A DNA stretch of 64,000 nucleotides from Verrucomicrobiales bacterium (GTDB lineage Bacteria; Verrucomicrobiota; Verrucomicrobiia; Verrucomicrobiales; DEV007): contig JARGOD010000003.1 in NCBI GenBank assembly GCA_029210205.1, positions 27,367 through 91,366 of the forward strand, written 5' to 3'. Of this stretch, positions 59,933 through 64,000 are shown piece by piece. The first letter of the stretch is position 1, and every line of letters starts with the position of its first letter. The notes beneath the pieces are model-generated. The model saw only the letters and a program-made list of their open reading frames with translations, searched no databases and was not told the origin of the DNA. Position numbers and translations under genes: made by a program.

Positions 59933-61150
59933 ATGCTAACCGTGCGAGAAACATTATCCAAAATCGTGGGAGAGCCCTGGACGGAGGGGAACCGAATTTT
60001 TGTGCTAGAAAATGGAGACCAGATTTTTCCCGCGATGCTTGCTGCCATCGAGAAGGCGAAGATCGATATTCAATTTTTGACCTACGTTTACTGGCAGGGC
60101 GAAATTGCAGAACAATTTGCCGAGAGGCTCGCTGCCAAGGCGAGAGACGGGGTGACCTGTCATGTCTTGATCGACGCCCACGGAGGAGCGCGGGTAGGAA
60201 AGCACCTTCTCGATATGATGGAGGAAGCCGGTGTGATCCTCGCGAAATACAATCCGTTCAGACCGCTCTCTCCTCTCAAGTATCAACACAGAACACATCG
60301 AAAGATTTTGACCTGCGACAGCGAAGTAGGATTTATCGGCGGCGTCGGCATCGCGGACGAATGGAAAGGAGACGCCCGGAATCCCGACGAGAGACACGAA
60401 TTCCACTTTCAGATCGAGGGTCCGGCGGTGAACAGCCTGTCTTTGGCATTCCGCGAGAACTGGTTGTCGAAGTGGACCTACTTAAGGTCTGGCGACCACC
60501 CGGCTGAAATGATCCCGTTCGATCCCGGTGCTGACGAATACTTCCAAAGGCCCGACGATCACGCCGGGTTTCACGACAGCGCGAGAATGCTTCCACTACT
60601 CAGTTCCCCATTAGCGGCGGAATCAGAGGCCGGTGACGCCTATCGCGCTCTGATTGAGAGTGCTAAAGAAAGCATCCGTATCACTAGTGCCTACCTAATT
60701 CCCGACACCGAGATGATCGCATTATTGCGGCGCGCACAGATGCGCGGCGTCAGAGTCGAACTGGTCATTCCGGGTCCACACCGGGACTCGTGGCTTGCGC
60801 AGTCGCGTTCCCGAGCAGTCTGGGAGAAACTTCTTGAGGCTGGGGTAACGATACACCTCTACCAGCCCACGATGTGCCACGCAAAGGTCACGATCATCGA
60901 TAATCACTTCGTCACGGTCGGTTCCATCAATTTCGATCTGCTCTCCTTCCGCCTCAACGAGGAGGCCAATGTCATCGTCGATTCCGAAAGTTTTGCTTCC
61001 CTAATGATCTCAAAATTCGAGCACGATAAGGCACGCTCGAAGGAACTAAAACCTGAGACTCATGCAGAGCGTTCCGGCTGGTTGCGCTTCAAAGAGAAGC
61101 TGTCATGCCTCTTCCCCCTTCCCTACTGGACAGAGGGTTGCAACTATTGA
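59933..61150 (+). CDS. Cardiolipin synthase-like PLD protein without membrane helices
   Basis: The 405-residue protein has two PLD domains with intact motifs (THRKILTCDSEVGFIGG and CHAKVTIIDNHFVTVGS) but, unlike the 29668 protein, no N-terminal helices, as in ClsB-type enzymes. It should make cardiolipin or a related phospholipid. It is cotranscribed with the L,D-transpeptidase and its stop overlaps the convergent kinase gene by 7 bp. Confidence 0.85.
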   Translation: MLTVRETLSKIVGEPWTEGNRIFVLENGDQIFPAMLAAIEKAKIDIQFLTYVYWQGEIAEQFAERLAAKARDGVTCHVLIDAHGGARVGKHLLDMMEEAGVILAKYNPFRPLSPLKYQHRTHRKILTCDSEVGFIGGVGIADEWKGDARNPDERHEFHFQIEGPAVNSLSLAFRENWLSKWTYLRSGDHPAEMIPFDPGADEYFQRPDDHAGFHDSARMLPLLSSPLAAESEAGDAYRALIESAKESIRITSAYLIPDTEMIALLRRAQMRGVRVELVIPGPHRDSWLAQSRSRAVWEKLLEAGVTIHLYQPTMCHAKVTIIDNHFVTVGSINFDLLSFRLNEEANVIVDSESFASLMISKFEHDKARSKELKPETHAERSGWLRFKEKLSCLFPLPYWTEGCNY

Positions 61151-62238
61151 TCAACCCTGCGCATCGGAAATTTCAAGGTAATCTCCGCGCCCCGATCACC
61201 GTTGTCGACACTGATTTCTATCCCCAATCTATCGCTAAGTTGTTTTACGATTGAGAGCCCCAGCCCTGTCGATGCTTCCCCTGCGGTCGGCTTTGCACTC
61301 AGGCGTGTGTAAGGCTGAAATATCTGGGTAAGATCCTCTTCGCTGAAGCCAGGACCGTCATCTGAAACTTTGAGCGTCAGCGGGTCCTCAGCTAAAGTCA
61401 CCACGACTTCTGTATCAGTCGGCGAAAATTTGATCGCATTGGCGACCAAATTACTCAATATCTGCCCGAGCGCGGTGCGATCGGAAATCACGTTTATTTC
61501 ATCGGTCGGAATCTGGCAGCTCACTGAGATCTTTTTTCGCTGAGCTGCGCCCCCTAGCTGGGCTGCAGTCTCGCGGCATATCGCGCTCAGCGAAATCTCC
61601 TGCTCATGAATTTCGGTTTCCTCTCTTGCCTCGCGCGCACTGGTAAGATACTCGCTGATGAAGTCCAATGATCGACCGGTAGAATCGACGATCGTTTCAA
61701 CAATCTGGTTAGCCTTCTCGGGCTTGTCCAGCACTTCAGGGAGTAACTGCGCACTTAATGATGCGCTGCCGATCCAGTTCTTCAAATCATGTGCCATGAC
61801 CTCAAGGAACCTCTCTGTTTTCGCGAGCAGGGCTGCCCGGTCATCGCGGACCCGCTTCAGATCTAAGTGAGTTCTGACTCTTGCCAGCAGTTCTGCTTTG
61901 TTGAAGGGTTTGGTCACATAATCGACTCCGCCAGCCTCCAAGGCCCTCACGACAAAATTTTTGTCATCATTTGCTGAAAGAAATATAACCGGAACGCCCG
62001 CCATTTCAGGAAGCTTTGCAAAACTTCGACAGACCTCGAATCCGTCCATTCCTGGCATTTGAATATCGAGCAATACCAAGTCGGGGACCCTGGCCTCGAT
62101 CCGCTGCACCGCTTGCTCCCCGCTGGCGGCCGCCATGAAATCGTAGCCAAACGCAGCCAGAGTCGTTCCGACGACCTGGATATTTTTAGGCTCATCGTCG
62201 ACGATGAGAATCGTTTCCTCAATTTCTGCTGAATTCAT
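61144..62238 (-). CDS. Receiver-histidine kinase (REC-HisKA-HATPase)
   Basis: A receiver (LIVDDEPKNIQVVG, phosphoacceptor in LVLLDIQMPGMDG, VTKPFNKAEL) is followed by HisKA (VMAHDLKNWIGSASLS, phosphorylated His) and HATPase (LVANAIKFSP, VSDDGPGFS, STGLGLSIVKQLSD). Same architecture as the 39330 kinase but only distant in sequence. Soluble, with no sensor domain. It stands alone between the cls gene and a DUF1328 gene; its partners are not evident. Confidence 0.9.
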   Translation of the reverse strand: MNSAEIEETILIVDDEPKNIQVVGTTLAAFGYDFMAAASGEQAVQRIEARVPDLVLLDIQMPGMDGFEVCRSFAKLPEMAGVPVIFLSANDDKNFVVRALEAGGVDYVTKPFNKAELLARVRTHLDLKRVRDDRAALLAKTERFLEVMAHDLKNWIGSASLSAQLLPEVLDKPEKANQIVETIVDSTGRSLDFISEYLTSAREAREETEIHEQEISLSAICRETAAQLGGAAQRKKISVSCQIPTDEINVISDRTALGQILSNLVANAIKFSPTDTEVVVTLAEDPLTLKVSDDGPGFSEEDLTQIFQPYTRLSAKPTAGEASTGLGLSIVKQLSDRLGIEISVDNGDRGAEITLKFPMRRVDQ

Positions 62239-62317
62239 TAAAAGCCTAGACTGTTCGGAATCCTACTCAGCGGTGACGAAAATGCAAAGCTGACATCACA
62301 TTCGAAATCAAAGAAAA

Positions 62318-62349
62318 GGCCGGACACTCGAAAATCGAGATGCCCGGCC
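62318..62349 (-). terminator. Rho-independent terminator after DUF1328 gene 2
   Basis: GGCCGG (62318-62323) and CTCGA (62327-62331) pair with CCGGCC (62344-62349) and TCGAG (62335-62339) across an AAA loop, with one bulge and one mismatch. On the minus strand the stem is followed by TTTTCTTT. Confidence 0.8.
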
Positions 62350-62378
62350 CCTTCAACCTGAAATATGTCAGTTGCGAT

Positions 62379-62540
62379 CTAGCGGACTCGTCGTCCGGAG
62401 ATTGCGCTGATAAGGAAGAGTACGACTCCGACAGCGAGAAGTACCCAACCGATGTTCATCGCGAGACCTCCGACGCCTCCGAATCCAAGTGCGACGGCGA
62501 TAAGTCCAATAATGAGAAGTGTGATTGCCCAAGAGATCAT
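62379..62540 (-). CDS. DUF1328 small membrane peptide (53 residues), second copy
   Basis: Minus-strand ATG at 62540 opens 53 codons: MISWAITLLIIGLIAVALGF, then GGVGGLAMNIGWVLLAVGVV and an end SGRRVR. Two hydrophobic helices flank GGVGGLAMNIGW, the DUF1328/YtjA signature also seen at 33323. Monocistronic, with its own sigma-54-type promoter and a strong terminator. Confidence 0.85.
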   Translation of the reverse strand: MISWAITLLIIGLIAVALGFGGVGGLAMNIGWVLLAVGVVLFLISAISGRRVR

Positions 62541-62605
62541 AATGGTAGTGTGTTAGTATTTTTTCGGGGTCTGCAATTTTAGCAGTCCGTTCGATCCACT
62601 ACGTC

Positions 62606-62741
62606 GCACCAAAAATGCCAACGGCCGACATTATACATAACACCCTAAAAATAAACGTGTTAAATCCTACCTATCACTTCATCATATACATTCGATCTCG
62701 CCATTCTAAGGCCTACTGCATGCTGTCTATTGCAGAATGCA
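62606..62741 (-). promoter_or_regulatory. Putative sigma-54 promoter with upstream TGCA dyad (DUF1328 gene 2)
   Basis: Minus strand: dyad TGCA-TTC-TGCA (62741-62731), then TGGCATTTTTGGTGCGA with GG at 62619-62618 and GC at 62607-62606. Predicted +1 near 62594 gives a leader of about 54 nt. Confidence 0.6.
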
Positions 62742-62813
62742 ATAGAAGCTTTATAGGGGTTGAGCGGAAGTAGTCGGTAATTTCACCAGCATCGAAAAGA
62801 GTATCGAAGCCAC

Positions 62814-62839
62814 AAAAAAGGGACGACTTGCGCCGCCCC
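62814..62839 (-). terminator. Rho-independent terminator of the 63502-62871 unit
   Basis: Minus strand GGGGCGGC and GTCGTCCC form an 8-bp stem with a GCAA tetraloop, followed by six T residues (62814-62819). Confidence 0.85.
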
Positions 62840-62870
62840 TTTCAGTAAAGTTTAGGTGGTTATGAGCCTA

Positions 62871-63272
62871 TCAGTTGGTTTCAGGACTCTCCTTCTTCTC
62901 GTCGGCTGGAAGCGTCGTAGCGTCGGAAGGATCGTCTTTGTCTACTGGCATTTCGACATCCACGGTTGGTACCTTAATTACTTTCTCTTCCATTTTGACG
63001 TCAACAGTCGGTACTTTGATCACTTTCTCCTCCATTTTCACGTCGACATCAGCAACGTCGACATCGAACTTGGGAAGATTTCCTCCCGTCACGTCGACAT
63101 CAACCTTAGGAAGTTTTGTTTCTCCCGTGACTTCGACGTCCGGGAGACTTCCAGCCTCTGCATCGACATCAATATCCGGCATTTCCATATCTTGGGTCTT
63201 CTCAACCTCACACGCTGTCAGTGCAAGTGCGGCAGCGATGAGGGCGGTGGTGGTTATGTTTATTTTCTTCAT
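62871..63272 (-). CDS. Acidic lipoprotein with tandem repeats
   Basis: A lipoprotein signal (NITTTALIAAALALTAC, lipobox Cys near residue 21) precedes 110 acidic residues made of short V-D-V repeats. One unit, TVDVKMEEKVIKVP, is present twice in a row (DNA about 62955-63047); related units such as PDVEVTGETKLPKVDVDV surround it. Probably a periplasm-facing spacer or binding surface with no enzymatic activity. It follows the UPF0057 gene by 35 bp and ends before a strong terminator. Confidence 0.65.
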   Translation of the reverse strand: MKKINITTTALIAAALALTACEVEKTQDMEMPDIDVDAEAGSLPDVEVTGETKLPKVDVDVTGGNLPKFDVDVADVDVKMEEKVIKVPTVDVKMEEKVIKVPTVDVEMPVDKDDPSDATTLPADEKKESPETN

Positions 63273-63307
63273 AATTCGTTTTGCTTCAGTTTTAGATTGA
63301 GTTGAGA

Positions 63308-63502
63308 TTAGGCGCTGATGCGGCTGTTCCCACGCGTCAAAATGATGTAGACCGCGTGGATGATTCCCGGAATGAATCCGAGCAGTGTAAGGATGATGTT
63401 GATCCAGAAGTGTAATTTAAGCCCCACCTGAAGGAAAACTCCCAACGGTGGGAGCAGGATGGCAAGAATTATTCGGATTGTATCTTTAGTTGCTTCTTTC
63501 AT
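63308..63502 (-). CDS. UPF0057/YqaE (Pmp3-like) small membrane protein
   Basis: From the ATG at 63502 the 64 residues read KEATKDTIRIILAILLPPLG, VFLQVGLKLHFWINIILTLL and GFIPGIIHAVYIILT. Two helices with LPPLGVFLQ and LLGFIPGIIHAVYI are the Pmp3/YqaE signature. Eukaryotic members protect the plasma-membrane potential under salt stress; bacterial ones are stress induced. The start codon lies 17 nt from the -12 element; an in-frame ATG at 63511 falls upstream of the predicted +1. Confidence 0.85.
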   Translation of the reverse strand: MKEATKDTIRIILAILLPPLGVFLQVGLKLHFWINIILTLLGFIPGIIHAVYIILTRGNSRISA

Positions 63503-63518
63503 GACACCCACAGTCGTT

Positions 63519-63635
63519 GCGAGAATCGTTCCACATCGCGCTAATTTAATCGTAAGGCGCTTATTATCATCCCATTACAAATTAAAACAGCCTTTAAAAA
63601 GGCGTGTAAAACCACTCTCAGTGTTGCATTTTGCA
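63519..63635 (-). promoter_or_regulatory. Putative sigma-54 promoter with upstream TGCA dyad (UPF0057 gene)
   Basis: Minus strand: dyad TGCA-AAA-TGCA (63635-63625), then TGGAACGATTCTCGCAA with GG at 63532-63531 and GC at 63520-63519, 17 nt before the start. Confidence 0.65.
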
Positions 63636-63718
63636 ATCGGCTAGCACCCTCTTTGCACGGGAAGCGGAGATGCCACAGAAGTCGATATATCTGCAAAATT
63701 CGAAAAAGATCACAATCG

Positions 63719-63852
63719 TGCGAGTTGCACGATTATTTTAATGCTATCTATGCAATTTGCCCGTCAGTTATCTTCGGAAGTCGTACCCATCTGCATCGGT
63801 AGCCCACTTTCTATTAGTCTTGCGGGTCAGCGCCAGTTGGCACCCTCCCTGC
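63719..63852 (+). promoter_or_regulatory. Putative sigma-54 promoter with two TGCA-type dyads (63867 gene)
   Basis: TGCG-AGT-TGCA (63719-63729) and TGCA-ATT-TGCC (63751-63761) precede TTGGCACCCTCCCTGCAAA with GG at 63839-63840 and GC at 63851-63852, 15 nt before the ATG at 63867. A second near match (AGCACCCTCTTTGCA) lies at 63642-63656. Confidence 0.65.
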
Positions 63853-63866
63853 AAAGTAAGTGACCC

Positions 63867-64000
63867 ATGGATATTTTAATCATTGACGATGAACGCTCTG
63901 TGCGAGAATCGACCCGCTATGCTCTCGAAGCCGACGATCACTACGTAGAAGCTATCGACAATGGGAGAACAGGCCTCTCGAGGCTCAAAGAAGACCCGTT
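63867..64000 (+). CDS. Response regulator, N-terminal receiver (3' end beyond window)
   Basis: The visible 44 codons read MDILIIDDERSVRESTRYAL, then EADDHYVEAIDNGRTGL and SRLKEDP, i.e. the start of a receiver with its acidic pair (IIDDE) intact. Start and spacing fit NtrC-type regulators, whose AAA+ and HTH domains would follow, but that part lies outside the window. It has the same promoter architecture as the 18 other units, so it is probably autoregulated and is a good candidate for the activator that reads the TGCA dyads. Confidence 0.7.
   Translation, partial: MDILIIDDERSVRESTRYALEADDHYVEAIDNGRTGLSRLKEDP

Overview
The window reads as a chromosomal segment of a Verrucomicrobiota-like bacterium. 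The reasons are a FGly sulfatase, a ThuA-domain protein, a PL10 pectate lyase and a GH43-like lipoprotein at the left end, diderm envelope genes (beta-barrel protein, lipoproteins, penicillin-binding proteins) and moderate G+C. The phylum is an inference from gene content; no rRNA or other marker is present. About 60 genes are supported, plus several broken remnants, one dispersed repeat family and a large set of putative sigma-54 promoters.

Region 1 (1-12.5 kb) is accessory. It holds secreted polysaccharide-degrading and desulfating enzymes, a deacetylase, a MarC-type membrane protein and a lipase-like lipoprotein. Four copies of one 70-bp repeat (5146, 8836, 9875, 12375), all in the same orientation, sit at the broken edges of genes: a beta-propeller C-terminus, a signal peptide and the C-terminus of a repeat-rich surface protein, and a methyltransferase cut just after its SAM-binding motif.

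Region 2 (12.6-64 kb) looks like a stress and signalling island. It carries an Hsp20-like protein, MscS, APP1-type phosphatase, DUF1206, YpfJ-type and DUF2248-type metallopeptidases, a lipid kinase, two cardiolipin synthases, UbiB/ABC1, two DUF1328 peptides, a UPF0057 (YqaE/Pmp3) peptide, DUF421, a glycogen branching enzyme, a cation/proton antiporter, a bacteriophytochrome/heme oxygenase operon, an ethylene-receptor-like hybrid kinase, two ANTAR proteins with dead receivers, and a three-gene PLP/FAD operon related to SbnA/Y4yA. A cell-wall divergon pairs PBP2, a class A PBP with a degenerate transpeptidase domain and an M15 peptidase with an L,D-transpeptidase and a second cardiolipin synthase.

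The main observation is regulatory. Nineteen transcription units in region 2 have a sigma-54-type -24/-12 element (GG-N10-GC) and, 55-157 bp further upstream, a dyad TGCA-N3-TGCA that resembles an enhancer-binding site. In ten of them the -12 C lies only 13-18 nt before the start codon, with no Shine-Dalgarno, so the transcripts would be almost leaderless. The last gene (63867, cut by the window end) begins with a receiver domain and has the same promoter architecture; it is the best local candidate for the NtrC-type activator of the whole regulon. All positions were read by eye, without database searches.
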